From the NCBI RefSeq assembly GCF_910592395.1, contig NC_088322.1, forward strand, positions 1,302,001 to 1,366,000: a stretch of 64,000 nucleotides of DNA, written 5' to 3'. The notes under the pieces were generated by a model that ran no database searches, was not told the DNA's origin, and worked only from the letters and a program-made list of their open reading frames with translations. Origin of the DNA: Lineus longissimus. Lineage: Eukaryota; Nemertea; Pilidiophora; Heteronemertea; Lineidae. The first letter of the stretch is position 1, and each line of letters begins with the position of its first letter. Below, in pieces: positions 13,538 through 26,454 of this stretch. The position numbers were made by a program, and so were the translations under genes.

Positions 13538-16500
13538 TATTTACACTACATTTTGGGTCAATATAGTGAAAAATTTGAATGTGCTCAAATCACTCTAATT
13601 CATTTAGAATATTGTATTGCTGATGATTTAAGGTCAAAACAAGCTAAAATAATGAGAAAAAAACTTAATTTGACCCAAATAAGAGTCAACCTGACCCCGG
13701 TCTAAGTTCGGTTTCATTTTTACAAGTCTTGTTGTGTTGCCATTCATTTTGTAATTTCTTTGAAACTACTTAGGCCTTGATTCTGAAAGTTGTGCCCTAA
13801 GCAGCAAATATATTCCTAAATCACATCCTAAATTTTCAGCTCCATAGCTTGCTTATTCTGGCCAGGGCAGGTCTTTGAATTTGGTGCTGTTGGCTGCAAA
13901 ATCATGACTTTTTGTCGATTTTGTCCTCTTTCGTCGCTTTGGCACAGTTGTACCACTCTTTGAAATGTCTCTCATTTCTCCAAAAATGTCCAGATATGAC
14001 TTTCCTTTGTTGGAGAGTTGTGGGATGTCATGTACATTAGTTTGAAAAAAATCTCAAAATGTTAACCCCTGAAATGTACCTTCATTACACTACATTTTGG
14101 GTCAATATAGTGAAAAATTTGAATGTGCTCAAATCACTCTAATTCATTTAGAATATTGTATTGCTGATGATTTAAGGTCAAAACAAGCTAAAATAATGAG
14201 AAAAAAACTTAATTTGACCCAAATAAGAGTCAACCTGACCCCGGTCTAAGTTCGGTTTCATTTTTACAAGTCTTGTTGTGTTGCCATTCATTTTGTAATT
14301 TCTTTGAAACTACTTAGGCCTTGATTCTGAAAGTTGTGCCCTGAGCAGCAAATATATTCCTAAATCACATCCTAAATTTTCAGCTCCATAGCTTGCTTAT
14401 TCTGGCCAGGGCAGGTCTTTGAATTTGGTGCTGTTGGCTGCAAAATCATGACTTTTTGTCGATTTTGTCCTCTTTCGTCGCTTTGGCACAGTTGTACCAC
14501 TCTTTGAAATGTCTCTCATTTCTCCAAAAATGTCCAGATATGACTTTCCTTTGTTGGAGAGTTGTGGGATGTCATGTACATTAGTTTGAAAAAAAATCTC
14601 AAATGTTAACCCCTGAAATGTACCTTCATTACACTACATTTTGGGTCAATATAGTGAAAAATTTGAATGTGCTCAAATCACTCTAATTCATTTAGAATAT
14701 TGTATTGCTGATGATTTAAGGTCAAAACAAGCTAAAATAATGAGAAAAAAACTTAATTTGACCCAAATAAGAGTCAACCTGACCCCGGTCTAAGTTCGGT
14801 TTCATTTTTACAAGTCTTGTTGTGTTGCCATTCATTTTGTAATTTCTTTGAAACTACTTAGGCCTTGATTCTGAAAGTTGTGCCCTAAGCAGCAAATATA
14901 TTCCTAAATCACATCCTAAATTTTCAGCTCCATAGCTTGCTTATTCTGGCCAGGGCAGGTCTTTGAATTTGGTGCTGTTGGCTGCAAAATCATGACTTTT
15001 TGTCGATTTTGTCCTCTTTCGTCGCTTTGGCACAGTTGTACCACTCTTTGAAATGTCTCTCATTTCTCCAAAAATGTCCAGATATGACTTTCCTTTGTTG
15101 GAGAGTTGTGGGATGTCATGTACATTAGTTTGAAAAAAATCTCAAAATGTTAACCCCTGAAATGTACCTTTATTTACACTACATTTTGGGTCAATATAGT
15201 GAAAAATTTGAATGTGCTCAAATCACTCTAATTCATTTAGAATATTGTATTGCTGATGATTTAAGGTCAAAACAAGCTAAAATAATGAGAAAAAAACTTA
15301 ATTTGACCCAAATAAGAGTCAACCTGACCCCGGTCTAAGTTCGGTTTCATTTTTACAAGTCTTGTTGTGTTGCCATTCATTTTGTAATTTCTTTGAAACT
15401 ACTTAGGCCTTGATTCTGAAAGTTGTGCCCTAAGCAGCAAATATATTCCTAAATCACATCCTAAATTTTCAGCTCCATAGCTTGCTTATTCTGGCCAGGG
15501 CAGGTCTTTGAATTTGGTGCTGTTGGCTGCAAAATCATGACTTTTTGTCGATTTTGTCCTCTTTCGTCGCTTTGGCACAGTTGTACCACTCTTTGAAATG
15601 TCTCTCATTTCTCCAAAAATGTCCAGATATGACTTTCCTTTGTTGGAGAGTTGTGGGATGTCATGTACATTAGTTTGAAAAAAATCTCAAAATGTTAACC
15701 CCTGAAATGTACCTTCATTACACTACATTTTGGGTCAATATAGTGAAAAATTTGAATGTGCTCAAATCACTCTAATTCATTTAGAATATTGTATTGCTGA
15801 TGATTTAAGGTCAAAACAAGCTAAAATAATGAGAAAAAAACTTAATTTGACCCAAATAAGAGTCAACCTGACCCCGGTCTAAGTTCGGTTTCATTTTTAC
15901 AAGTCTTGTTGTGTTGCCATTCATTTTGTAATTTCTTTGAAACTACTTAGGCCTTGATTCTGAAAGTTGTGCCCTAAGCAGCAAATATATTCCTAAATCA
16001 CATCCTAAATTTTCAGCTCCATAGCTTGCTTATTCTGGCCAGGGCAGGTCTTTGAATTTGGTGCTGTTGGCTGCAAAATCATGACTTTTTGTCGATTTTG
16101 TCCTCTTTCGTCGCTTTGGCACAGTTGTACCACTCTTTGAAATGTCTCTCATTTCTCCAAAAATGTCCAGATATGACTTTCCTTTGTTGGAGAGTTGTGG
16201 GATGTCATGTACATTAGTTTGAAAAAAATCTCAAAATGTTAACCCCTGAAATGTACCTTTATTTACACTACATTTTGGGTCAATATAGTGAAAAATTTGA
16301 ATGTGCTCAAATCACTCTAATTCATTTAGAATATTGTATTGCTGATGATTTAAGGTCAAAACAAGCTAAAATAATGAGAAAAAAACTTAATTTGACCCAA
16401 ATAAGAGTCAACCTGACCCCGGTCTAAGTTCGGTTTCATTTTTACAAGTCTTGTTGTGTTGCCATTCATTTTGTAATTTCTTTGAAACTACTTAGGCCTT

Positions 16501-16808
16501 GATTCTGAAAGTTGTGCCCTAAGCAGCAAATATATTCCTAAATCACATCCTAAATTTTCAGCTCCATAGCTTGCTTATTCTGGCCAGGGCAGGTCTTTGA
16601 ATTTGGTGCTGTTGGCTGCAAAATCATGACTTTTTGTCGATTTTGTCCTCTTTCGTCGCTTTGGCACAGTTGTACCACTCTTTGAAATGTCTCTCATTTC
16701 TCCAAAAATGTCCAGATATGACTTTCCTTTGTTGGAGAGTTGTGGGATGTCATGTACATTAGTTTGAAAAAAATCTCAAAATGTTAACCCCTGAAATGTA
16801 CCTTCATT

Positions 16809-17251
16809 GAGACAAGACCACTAATGAATATTCATAGGTTGGAGGGTCGAGGCCTATCAATTAGACGAGTGCATGTTTTTTACTCTCAAGTACATATTTG
16901 GAGAGGTATTGAAAAAATATTTGCTGTGGCAAGTCTACAGATATAAAGAAATTATTTGATGAAAAAATTAATTTCGAATTTTGCTAATTGGGTAATAGGG
17001 GGCGTGTTTTGAGTTTTTTCTGCCAGTTGGCTGAAAACAGTGGAAATATCAAAGTCTGTCTAATTTGTCGATTATAAAAAAATTTCCGTGGTCAATCACC
17101 AATTTCCATCGCACCAGTTACTCGCAAGACTAACCCGTATATCATATCCGAATTTCAGTTTCACTACTTGACGCGTTTGTTGATGCGTCGCGGTCAAACA
17201 TTGACAATTTAACTGCTAAAAGGCTTAAAAAATCAATTGTGGTCTTGTCTC
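16809..17251. mobile_element. 443-bp TIR element, copy 7
   Basis: Both TIRs are complete; it lies between satellite units starting at 16267 and 17259. Confidence 0.85.
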
Positions 17252-19434
17252 TATTTACACTACATTTTGGGTCAATATAGTGAAAAATTTGAATGTGCTC
17301 AAATCACTCTAATTCATTTAGAATATTGTATTGCTGATGATTTAAGGTCAAAACAAGCTAAAATAATGAGAAAAAAACTTAATTTGACCCAAATAAGAGT
17401 CAACCTGACCCCGGTCTAAGTTCGGTTTCATTTTTACAAGTCTTGTTGTGTTGCCATTCATTTTGTAATTTCTTTGAAACTACTTAGGCCTTGATTCTGA
17501 AAGTTGTGCCCTAAGCAGCAAATATATTCCTAAATCACATCCTAAATTTTCAGCTCCATAGCTTGCTTATTCTGGCCAGGGCAGGTCTTTGAATTTGGTG
17601 CTGTTGGCTGCAAAATCATGACTTTTTGTCGATTTTGTCCTCTTTCGTCGCTTTGGCACAGTTGTACCACTCTTTGAAATGTCTCTCATTTCTCCAAAAA
17701 TGTCCAGATATGACTTTCCTTTGTTGGAGAGTTGTGGGATGTCATGTACATTAGTTTGAAAAAAGTCTCAAAATGTTAACCCCTGAAATGTACCTTATTT
17801 ACACTACATTTTGGGTCAATATAGTGAAAAATTTGAATGTGCTCAAATCACTCTAATTCATTTAGAATATTGTATTGCTGATGATTTAAGGTCAAAACAA
17901 GCTAAAATAATGAGAAAAAAACTTAATTTGACCCAAATAAGAGTCAACCTGACCCCGGTCTAAGTTCGGTTTCATTTTTACAAGTCTTGTTGTGTTGCCA
18001 TTCATTTTGTAATTTCTTTGAAACTACTTAGGCCTTGATTCTGAAAGTTGTGCCCTAAGCAGCAAATATATTCCTAAATCACATCCTAAATTTTCAGCTC
18101 CATAGCTTGCTTATTCTGGCCAGGGCAGGTCTTTGAATTTGGTGCTGTTGGCTGCAAAATCATGACTTTTTGTCGATTTTGTCCTCTTTCGTCGCTTTGG
18201 CACAGTTGTACCACTCTTTGAAATGTCTCTCATTTCTCCAAAAATGTCCAGATATGACTTTCCTTTGTTGGAGAGTTGTGGGATGTCATGTACATTAGTT
18301 TGAAAAAAATCTCAAAATGTTAACCCCTGAAATGTACCTATATTTACACTACATTTTGGGTCAATATAGTGAAAAATTTGAATGTGCTCAAATCACTCTA
18401 ATTCATTTAGAATATTGTATTGCTGATGATTTAAGGTCAAAACAAGCTAAAATAATGAGAAAAAAACTTAATTTGACCCAAATAAGAGTCAACCTGACCC
18501 CGGTCTAAGTTCGGTTTCATTTTTACAAGTCTTGTTGTGTTGCCATTCATTTTGTAATTTCTTTGAAACTACTTAGGCCTTGATTCTGAAAGTTGTGCCC
18601 TAAGCAGCAAATATATTCCTAAATCACATCCTAAATTTTCAGCTCCATAGCTTGCTTATTCTGGCCAGGGCAGGTCTTTGAATTTGGTGCTGTTGGCTGC
18701 AAAATCATGACTTTTTGTCGATTTTGTCCTCTTTCGTCGCTTTGGCACAGTTGTACCACTCTTTGAAATGTCTCTCATTTCTCCAAAAATGTCCAGATAT
18801 GACTTTCCTTTGTTGGAGAGTTGTGGGATGTCATGTACATTAGTTTGAAAAAAATCTCAAAATGTTAACCCCTGAAATGTACCTTTATTTACACTACATT
18901 TTGGGTCAATATAGTGAAAAATTTGAATGTGCTCAAATCACTCTAATTCATTTAGAATATTGTATTGCTGATGATTTAAGGTCAAAACAAGCTAAAATAA
19001 TGAGAAAAAAACTTAATTTGACCCAAATAAGAGTCAACCTGACCCCGGTCTAAGTTCGGTTTCATTTTTACAAGTCTTGTTGTGTTGCCATTCATTTTGT
19101 AATTTCTTTGAAACTACTTAGGCCTTGATTCTGAAAGTTGTGCCCTAAGCAGCAAATATATTCCTAAATCACATCCTAAATTTTCAGCTCCATAGCTTGC
19201 TTATTCTGGCCAGGGCAGGTCTTTGAATTTGGTGCTGTTGGCTGCAAAATCATGACTTTTTGTCGATTTTGTCCTCTTTCGTCGCTTTGGCACAGTTGTA
19301 CCACTCTTTGAAATGTCTCTCATTTCTCCAAAAATGTCCAGATATGACTTTCCTTTGTTGGAGAGTTGTGGGATGTCATATACATTAGTTTGAAAAAAAT
19401 CTCAAAATGTTAACCCCTGAAATGTACCTTCATT

Positions 19435-19878
19435 GAGACAAGACCACTAATGAATATTCATAGGTTGGAGGGTCGAGGCCTATCAATTAGACGAGTGCAT
19501 GTTTTTTACTCTCAAGTACATATTTGGAGAGGTATTGAAAAAATATTTGCTGTGGCAAGTCTACAGATATAAAGAAATTATTTGATGAAAAAATTAATTT
19601 CGAATTTTGCTAATTGGGTAATAGGGGGCGTGTTTTGAGTTTTTTTCTGCCAGTTGGCTGAAAACAGTGGAAATATCAAAGTCTGTCTAATTTGTCGATT
19701 ATAAAAAAATTTCCGTGGTCAATCACCAATTTCCATCGCACCAGTTACTCGCAAGACTAACCCGTATATCATATCCGAATTTCAGTTTCACTACTTGACG
19801 CGTTTGTTGATGCGTCGCGGTCAAACATTGACAATTTAACTGCTAAAAGGCTTAAAAAATCAATTGTGGTCTTGTCTC
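19435..19878. mobile_element. 443-bp TIR element, copy 8 (444 bp)
   Basis: Both TIRs are complete; it shares the extra internal T with the copy at 11013. Confidence 0.85.
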
Positions 19879-21515
19879 TATTTACACTACATTTTGGGTC
19901 AATATAGTGAAAAATTTGAATGTGCTCAAATCACTCTAATTCATTTAGAATATTGTATTGCTGATGATTTAAGGTCAAAACAAGCTAAAATAATGAGAAA
20001 AAAACTTAATTTGACCCAAATAAGAGTCAACCTAACCCCGGTCTAAGTTCGGTTTCATTTTTACAAGTCTTGTTGTGTTGCCATTCATTTTGTAATTTCT
20101 TTGAAACTACTTAGGCCTTGATTCTGAAAGTTGTGCCCTAAGCAGCAAATATATTCCTAAATCACATCCTAAATTTTCAGCTCCATAGCTTGCTTATTCT
20201 GGCCAGGGCAGGTCTTTGAATTTGGTGATGTTGGCTGCAAAATCATGACTTTTTGTCGATTTTGTCCTCTTTCGTCGCTTTGGCACAGTTGTACCACTCT
20301 TTGAAATGTCTCTCATTTCTCCAAAAATGTCCAGATATGACTTTCCTTTGTTGGAGAGTTGTGGGATGTCATGTACATTAGTTTGAAAAAAATCTCAAAA
20401 TGTTAACCCCTGAAATGTACCTTCATTACACTACATTTTGGGTCAATATAGTGAAAAATTTGAATGTGCTCAAATCACTCTAATTCATTTAGAATATTGT
20501 ATTGCTGATGATTTAAGGTCAAAACAAGCTAAAATAATGAGAAAAAAACTTAATTTGACCCAAATAAGAGTCAACCTGACCCCGGTCTAAGTTCGGTTTC
20601 ATTTTTACAAGTCTTGTTGTGTTGCCATTCATTTTGTAATTTCTTTGAAACTACTTAGGCCTTGATTCTGAAAGTTGTGCCCTAAGCAGCAAATATATTC
20701 CTAAATCACATCCTAAATTTTCAGCTCCATAGCTTGCTTATTCTGGCCAGGGCAGGTCTTTGAATTTGGTGCTGTTGGCTGCAAAATCATGACTTTTTGT
20801 CGATTTTGTCCTCTTTCGTCGCTTTGGCACAGTTGTACCACTCTTTGAAATGTCTCTCATTTCTCCAAAAATGTCCAGATATGACTTTCCTTTGTTGGAG
20901 AGTTGTGGGATGTCATGTACATTAGTTTGAAAAAAATCTCAAAATGTTAACCCCTGAAATGTACCTTCATTACACTACATTTTGGGTCAATATAGTGAAA
21001 AATTTGAATGTGCTCAAATCACTCTAATTCATTTAGAATATTGTATTGCTGATGATTTAAGGTCAAAACAAGCTAAAATAATGAGAAAAAAACTTAATTT
21101 GACCCAAATAAGAGTCAACCTAACCCCGGTCTAAGTTCGGTTTCATTTTTACAAGTCTTGTTGTGTTGCCATTCATTTTGTAATTTCTTTGAAACTACTT
21201 AGGCCTTGATTCTGAAAGTTGTGCCCTAAGCAGCAAATATATTCCTAAATCACATCCTAAATTTTCAGCTCCATAGCTTGCTTATTCTGGCCAGGGCAGG
21301 TCTTTGAATTTGGTGCTGTTGGCTGCAAAATCATGACTTTTTGTCGATTTTGTCCTCTTTCGTCGCTTTGGCACAGTTGTACCACTCTTTGAAATGTCTC
21401 TCATTTCTCCAAAAATGTCCAGATATGACTTTCCTTTGTTGGAGAGTTGTGGGATGTCATGTACATTAGTTTGAAAAAAATCTCAAAATGTTAACCCCTG
21501 AAATGTACCTTCATT

Positions 21516-21958
21516 GAGACAAGACCACTAATGAATATTCATAGGTTGGAGGGTCGAGGCCTATCAATTAGACGAGTGCATGTTTTTTACTCTCAAGTAC
21601 ATATTTGGAGAGGTATTGAAAAAATATTTGCTGTGGCAAGTCTACAGATATAAAGAAATTATTTGATGAAAAAATTAATTTCGAATTTTGCTAATTGGGT
21701 AATAGGGGGCGTGTTTTGAGTTTTTTCTGCCAGTTGGCTGAAAACAGTGGAAATATCAAAGTCTGTCTAATTTGTCGATTATAAAAAAATTTCCGTGGTC
21801 AATCACCAATTTCCATCGCACCAGTTACTCGCATGACTAACCCGTATATCATATCCGAATTTCAGTTTCACTACTTGACGCGTTTGTTGATGCGTCGCGG
21901 TCAAACATTGACAATTTAACTGCTAAAAGGCTTAAAAAATCAATTGTGGTCTTGTCTC
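21516..21958. mobile_element. 443-bp TIR element, copy 9
   Basis: Both TIRs are complete. A private A-to-T change gives CTCGCATGAC where the other copies read CTCGCAAGAC. Confidence 0.85.
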
Positions 21959-22507
21959 TATTTACACTACATTTTGGGTCAATATAGTGAAAAATTTGAA
22001 TGTGCTCAAATCACTCTAATTCATTTAGAATATTGTATTGCTGATGATTTAAGGTCAAAACAAGCTAAAATAATGAGAAAAAAACTTAATTTGACCCAAA
22101 TAAGAGTCAACCTGACCCCGGTCTAAGTTCGGTTTCATTTTTACAAGTCTTGTTGTGTTGCCATTCATTTTGTAATTTCTTTGAAACTACTTAGGCCTTG
22201 ATTCTGAAAGTTGTGCCCTAAGCAGCAAATATATTCCTAAATCACATCCTAAATTTTCAGCTCCATAGCTTGCTTATTCTGGCCAGGGCAGGTCTTTGAA
22301 TTTGGTGCTGTTGGCTGCAAAATCATGACTTTTTGTCGATTTTGTCCTCTTTCGTCGCTTTGGCACAGTTGTACCACTCTTTGAAATGTCTCTCATTTCT
22401 CCAAAAATGTCCAGATATGACTTTCCTTTGTTGGAGAGTTGTGGGATGTCATGTACATTAGTTTGAAAAAAATCTCAAAATGTTAACCCCTGAAATGTAC
22501 CTTCATT

Positions 22508-22950
22508 GAGACAAGACCACTAATGAATATTCATAGGTTGGAGGGTCGAGGCCTATCAATTAGACGAGTGCATGTTTTTTACTCTCAAGTACATATTTGG
22601 AGAGGTATTGAAAAAATATTTGCTGTGGCAAGTCTACAGATATAAAGAAATTATTTGATGAAAAAATTAATTTCGAATTTTGCTAATTGGGTAATAGGGG
22701 GCGTGTTTTGAGTTTTTTCTGCCAGTTGGCTGAAAACAGTGGAAATATCAAAGTCTGTCTAATTTGTCGATTATAAAAAAATTTCCGTGGTCAATCACCA
22801 ATTTCCATCGCACCAGTTACTCGCAAGACTAACCCGTATATCATATCCGAATTTCAGTTTCACTACTTGACGCGTTTGTTGATGCGTCGCGGTCAAACAT
22901 TGACAATTTAACTGCTAAAAGGCTTAAAAAATCAATTGTGGTCTTGTCTC
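22508..22950. mobile_element. 443-bp TIR element, copy 10, at the array/gene junction
   Basis: Both TIRs are complete. The left flank is satellite, but the right TIR (GTGGTCTTGTCTC, ending at 22950) is followed at once by beta-mannosidase exon 1 sequence. It therefore marks the exact edge of the array and the breakpoint that removed the first codons of gene copy 1. Confidence 0.9.
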
Positions 22951-23040
22951 ATTTTGTTGTTTTCCTTGTTATTTTGGCAATAACTCTTATTTCTGGCGTA
23001 AAAATCAACCTTGGTGGTAGCTGGGCTGTCGAAGATGAAG
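22951..23040 (+). CDS. MANBA: MANBA copy 1, exon 1 remnant
   Basis: Encodes the hydrophobic core of the signal peptide and the start of the mature protein (INLGGSW). The ATG and about eight following codons seen in copy 2 (from 47254) are missing. The donor is GAAG/gtgggt in phase 1. No in-frame ATG is evident in the roughly 100 bp of array DNA just upstream. Confidence 0.85.
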
Positions 23041-23646
23041 GTGGGTAGGTTGTTCATAGAACTGCCAGTCACTCATTGTGAGTAACCGGTGGGTAATTGC
23101 CAAGTTTGTGCTTACTATATGTAAACAGTCGTCCAAGACCAAGAAGAAAGTAGTAAAAAAAGTAAAACTATCTGCATGCCTGAGCTGGCTGTACTGTGGC
23201 ACGCCCTTGGCTTTACCCATGACGTCATGATCATAATGTTGCCGGCTTTCATGGCTTTGGCTTTATGAATATATGTCACTTTCACCCTCAAGGAGAATAA
23301 GACGTTATAGCTAGGAGAAGGAGAACTTGTGCAATCTTGGGGTTCATCATGTTGATTGGAAACTTAACTGTGCAGTGTGCTGGCCTACCTACGTATAGAA
23401 TCGCCCCGACTCAATGTATGATTTCTCTGACCAATCCAGTCTCCAGCTAAAGGAGAACAGTAAGCTGGAAGCATGCTGGTTAGTTTGCCTTGGTGCACAG
23501 CATAATACGCTCATGTCAGTGTCATGTTTTCAAAAGTATTGAGTTGATGAAGAACATGCTTATGACAAGTGATATATGACATGTGAATCGTATGTTAATG
23601 CAGCTCAAGGTTCTAATATCTGTCATCTAATCTGTTCATTTTTCAG

Positions 23647-23799
23647 CACGTGAGATTGTCACACTTGCCACAGTGCCTGGAGAAATCTTTATGGATCTGG
23701 TCAATGGCGGCTTCCTAGACGACCCCTATTATCGATCCAATTACATTAAGTATCGTTGGGTGTCATACAGGAACTGGACGTATTCAAGATCTTTTCTAG
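23647..23799 (+). CDS. MANBA: MANBA copy 1, exon 2
   Basis: Encodes [17 protein letters not shown] and continues to [11 protein letters not shown], the typical N-terminal sugar-binding domain of GH2 beta-mannosidases. Acceptor ttttcag, donor CTAG/gtatgt. Confidence 0.92.
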
Positions 23800-23958
23800 G
23801 TATGTAGTCGCAATCCAGGTGACTTTATTTGCTAAATCCAGTTGATCTTAGTGGTCCTATCCAGTCTCACTTTGAGGGCCATAATAACTCTTCTTGAAAT
23901 GCTCTTGAAACTCGAATCAGTTTTCCTTAATTTGAAGCATATCCTTGTATTATTTCAG

Positions 23959-24107
23959 TATCTCAGGATGTGTACGACCGCCCCCACCTTGACCTGGTCT
24001 GTGAGGGCTTGGACACGGTCGCAGCTGTTTACATCAACGATAAACTTCTCGCCAGAACAAAAAACATGTTCATCAAGCATCGCTTTGATGTCAAAGGCCT
24101 CCTTGTG
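23959..24107 (+). CDS. MANBA: MANBA copy 1, exon 3
   Basis: Encodes [17 protein letters not shown] and [10 protein letters not shown], matching the EGxDT segment of the family. Ends in phase 0 at CTTGTG/gtaagt. Confidence 0.92.
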
Positions 24108-24383
24108 GTAAGTTGATTGACTAAAATCCTTGTCATTTCATCCAGATTCTTGATAAGGAATCAAATTCTTTTTGTTGGAAATGATGGCCATCATGTTTTC
24201 TTTACTTCAGAAGGCGGAATTGAAACTTAGCACAGAGTGTGATTTAGAAAAATTAAAAAATAGTGCGGAGTGAAAATAAGGAAAATCTTTTTCAGGATTT
24301 TGGTATGGAATCCTTCCTTTCTGTTGTTGGATCCCTTGCCAAGTTGTTACCAGCAAATATACTTGTGTCCTCTTTTTTTGTAG

Positions 24384-24583
24384 CCTGGCAAAAATATAGT
24401 GAAAGTTGTGTTTACATCGGCCGTCCTGTATGCGGCTGAGCAGGCTAAAGCTCATGCGTATCCAATCCCTCCTGCTGACAGGAATCCATGTGAACATAGC
24501 GAGAAGTATCATCAATTCATACGCACTCGGCAGTCAGTGTTTTCTTGGGATTGGGGTCCTGCTTTCCCGACAGTCGGGATTTG
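24384..24583 (+). CDS. MANBA: MANBA copy 1, exon 4
   Basis: Encodes the segment ending [15 protein letters not shown], a hallmark of beta-mannosidases. The acceptor follows a long T run; the donor is TTTG/gtgagt. Confidence 0.95.
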
Positions 24584-25172
24584 GTGAGTTTTAAACTTTG
24601 GGTTCATTCCTAGAGTGAGGTGGTGTACTGGTGAAGGTTTTATACTGTCAAACCAGCAGTGGCAGATCCAGAAATTCCAGGATCCAGGATCTTGGAAATG
24701 TGCAGGGTCTGATGGTTCTCCCTCCACGAGGCGTCTTGAAAAAGAATTGCTCTCCGACCAAAGGGGGAGGCGCGTCTCTTCAACTATCCCTCAAATCCCC
24801 CAGTGGTCACAGGATCTGGTTGCCACTTTGTGCCTTTGACTGAGTTTTCGTTTACTTAATTGAATAACCCCCCCCCCCCCCCCCCCCTCCCCGCGACTGA
24901 AGTGATGAAAATTGAAATAGGAAAATGTGCTTTAATAGATTGACAAATAGACAGATGACCTGCTTATTTGTTCATTAAATTTGTCTGTTGGACTTTTAAT
25001 TATGCCTGAAAATTATATCTTTGCTGTATATAAAAACTATTCATGTGATCTCTCTAATTCCCTTCCATTCAGCAATTCAAGTGAATGGCTAGCAGTTAGG
25101 CCTTGAATAGGTTATGAAGATGAGTTTACTCTCTAGTAACACATAAGGGGCAGTACAATCCTTCAATTCCAG

Positions 25173-25240
25173 GAAGCCTATCTACATCGATGGCTACACA
25201 GAGGCAAGAATTGGTGAAGTCACTGTCGCTACCTCAAAAA
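25173..25240 (+). CDS. MANBA: MANBA copy 1, exon 5
   Basis: A 68-bp exon encoding [16 protein letters not shown], the end of the N-terminal domain. Donor AAAA/gtaagt. Confidence 0.9.
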
Positions 25241-25659
25241 GTAAGTAGCCTATAGACGGTAGCGATATTATTGTAGACAAAAACTATAACACACGTACAC
25301 AAAAATTCAAAAGAAAAATGAAAATAAGGATGATTTCAGTTCTTAATTTGCATATTTTATACTCTACAACAGTGTCAAAGCACTTTGAATTCATTCACCA
25401 GTCACTCCAGTCAAATCCAGGAGCCTGTCTAAAGAAACCAAGGGGTGTCCATACAGTGTTACATGTGGCGGTGCATGGTGGCAGGTCATTACATTATCCT
25501 CCTGGTCACCTTAATCCCATGTCTGGCTGGCCCTTTAATAAAAGGAGAAACTTATCTGTTACAAATGTAGCACATACACTATAAAAGAACCAGACTCAAT
25601 AGTCATAATTCTAAAGTGCATGCCTTGCCAAAAGTGATTATAATATGACGTCATTTCAG

Positions 25660-25835
25660 CGACCAACTCCAGTTGGGTCGTGAGCGGGAAGGTGCACTTC
25701 CACGTCTTGTCTGACGTCACCATCGATCTTGTGATCAGTATCCCGGGGCTGAAGAAAATTGAGACGTTCAAGGTCAAACTCTCGCCAAAGGTCACGGGAG
25801 GTCAGGAGTTTAAGTATCGTCTGTCTATTACAACT
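25660..25835 (+). CDS. MANBA: MANBA copy 1, exon 6
   Basis: Immunoglobulin-like beta-sandwich segment ([13 protein letters not shown] and onward). Ends in phase 0 at ACAACT/gtgagt. Confidence 0.9.
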
Positions 25836-26294
25836 GTGAGTATACATTAGTACCTCTCTATTAAGGACATCCCCTGCACTGATGTTCCTGCTGTTGAAAT
25901 TCACATTGATGCGATGTGTCCATTTGAAACAGGATTCTACAAATATTAATCACTTCAGTACTGATCTTTCTGTTGTGTGCCACTACAGTTGGACCCCCCA
26001 TTTACAGGGTAACTGGGTAAAGGAGTCAATCTCAGGCTACTGTCCACTTAGACAGAGTCGTTTACTTTCCCTAGCATATTGGTACATGAGCAGTGAATCT
26101 CAGTTTCATGTAACGTCTCATTAAAAAGCCAACACAATCAAAATAAAGTGACTTGCCCATGATCACAAGCAGCATTACAGTGTGTGGTGTCAAACCCACC
26201 GTGTTTGCCCACTGCCATCCTCTTAATGATAATCTATCAGACTAATAGACGCTTTATTACACAAAATTAGAAAAGAGCTCTCATTGTCTTTCAG

Positions 26295-26454
26295 CCAGTT
26301 GAACTCTGGTGGCCAAACGGACATGGAAATCAGAAACTCTATAATATAAACGTACAAATTACAGACGATAGTTTGGACCCGGTTGATAAGAAGTCGTTAC
26401 GGTTTGGATTCCGTACAATCAAGTTGATCGAGAATGATATACAAGGTGGCAAAG
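26295..26454 (+). CDS. MANBA: MANBA copy 1, exon 7
   Basis: Starts [16 protein letters not shown], a strong family motif. Copy 2 has Val where this copy has Phe in the LRFGFRT stretch. Confidence 0.95.

Larger units (their letters stand above)
1..22507. repeat. 544-bp satellite array, 34 units, interspersed with 443-bp MITE-like inserts
   Basis: Tandem units of 544-545 bp begin at 1 (cut by the window edge), 545, 1089, 2081, 2625, 3617, 4162, 4706, 5671, 6663, 7207, 7751, 8295, 8840, 9384, 9929, 10474, 11464, 12008, 12553, 13545, 14089, 14633, 15178, 15722, 16267, 17259, 17803, 18348, 18893, 19886, 20430, 20974 and 21966. Units differ by only a few substitutions and A-run lengths. A useful marker is CCCTGAGCAG in units 1, 4, 12, 16, 17 and 22 against CCCTAAGCAG elsewhere. 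Each unit has a 10-bp inverted repeat (TTTGGGTCAA near its start, TTGACCCAAA about 120 bp later). Short 60-63 codon frames recur in every unit, but they are by-products of repetition with no recognisable domain. The left end lies outside the window. Homogeneity implies recent amplification or strong gene conversion. Confidence 0.97.

Noticed and set aside
2059-22126. Recurrent 60-63 codon open frames in the satellite
   Set aside because: They exist because the same unit repeats; the start lies in the TIR element or unit junction, and the frame has no domain, no codon bias and no reason to be translated.
24868-24887. Long C run (11 C at the matching place in copy 2, 57420-57430) as a regulatory site
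   Set aside because: Simple homopolymer, length-variable between copies and prone to sequencing error; no sign of function.
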